NCBI GenBank assembly: GCA_913060595.1
Contig: CAJXSA010000251.1
Coordinates: forward strand, 1-5,949
Reading direction: 5' to 3'
Length of the DNA stretch: 5,949 nt
DNA from: an uncultured Ignavibacteria bacterium
GTDB taxonomy: Bacteria > Bacteroidota > Ignavibacteria > SZUA-365
Shown: piece by piece, positions 5,901-5,949 of the stretch
How the letters are laid out: each line of letters opens with the position of its first letter
How positions within the stretch are numbered: position 1 is the first letter of the stretch
Notes under the pieces: generated by a model
What the model was told of the DNA's origin: nothing
Database searches by the model: none
The model's input: the letters and a program-made list of their open reading frames with translations, nothing else
Program-made: the position numbers and the translations under genes

Positions 5901-5949
5901 TCAGGCAAGCAGCAGGGCACCGAGAAGGACGGCGGCTGCGGCGGAAAGG
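5901..5949 (-). CDS. C-terminal end of a probable membrane protein (partial)
   Basis: The minus-strand frame entering from the right edge reads LSAAAAVLLGALLLA followed by TGA at 5903-5901. An uninterrupted small-hydrophobic stretch ending right at a stop looks like the last transmembrane helix of an integral membrane protein. Other minus-strand frames read through as Pro/Cys-rich peptides. Only 15 residues are visible, so neither the family nor the coding status can be proven. Orientation and spacing match the other genes. Confidence 0.4.
   Translation of the reverse strand, partial: LSAAAAVLLGALLLA

Noticed and set aside
5720..5920. Minus-strand open frame of 66 codons covering the gap and the start of the FN3 gene.
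   Set aside because: It overlaps the lipoprotein signal sequence in another frame and encodes a Pro/Arg/Cys-rich peptide typical of a frame shadow.

Overview
The window is an ordinary-looking stretch of bacterial chromosome. All supported genes read leftwards (minus strand). GC content is fairly high, genes are tightly packed, and there are no mobile elements, tRNA/rRNA genes or CRISPR repeats. Four of the seven genes encode exported proteins: two lipoproteins with FN3 or Tyr-rich mature regions and two predicted outer-membrane beta-barrels. The cell is therefore Gram-negative. The fructose-1,6-bisphosphatase resembles the class I enzymes of the Chlorobi/Ignavibacteria side of the FCB group, and the FN3 lipoprotein style fits the same group. 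This placement comes from remembered family features, not from a search, and I cannot name a genus.

Layout in the direction of transcription (right to left): (i) 5949-5901, probably the last 15 residues of a membrane protein, cut by the window edge. (ii) 5799-4804, a lipoprotein with three fibronectin type III domains. (iii) 4714-2777, a 645-residue predicted outer-membrane barrel of unknown function. (iv) 2711-2301, a small RsbW-type ATP-binding regulator (HATPase, anti-sigma/serine kinase fold). (v) 2262-1231, class I fructose-1,6-bisphosphatase (fbp), the only gene with a certain biochemical function. (vi) 1211-441, a YjbH-like outer-membrane beta-barrel protein. (vii) After a 191-bp gap, 249-1, the start of a Tyr-rich lipoprotein that runs off the left edge.

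Gaps between genes ii to vi are 19 to 89 bp, so they could be co-transcribed. Genes iii to vi have the tightest spacing and no visible terminator between them. The 191-bp gap before the last lipoprotein is the best candidate for a separate promoter: it has a 17-bp-spaced -35/-10 pair, a good ribosome binding site, and two inverted repeats just upstream. The FN3 lipoprotein and the large barrel may act together at the cell surface, but this rests on adjacency only. The regulator, fbp and the YjbH-like protein have no obvious shared task.

I do not see a clearly novel system here. The most useful leads are the start of the RsbW-like gene, where a strong Shine-Dalgarno sequence sits at ideal distance from an in-frame CTG rather than an ATG; the uncharacterised barrel and FN3 lipoprotein pair; and the inverted repeats around the lipoprotein promoter.
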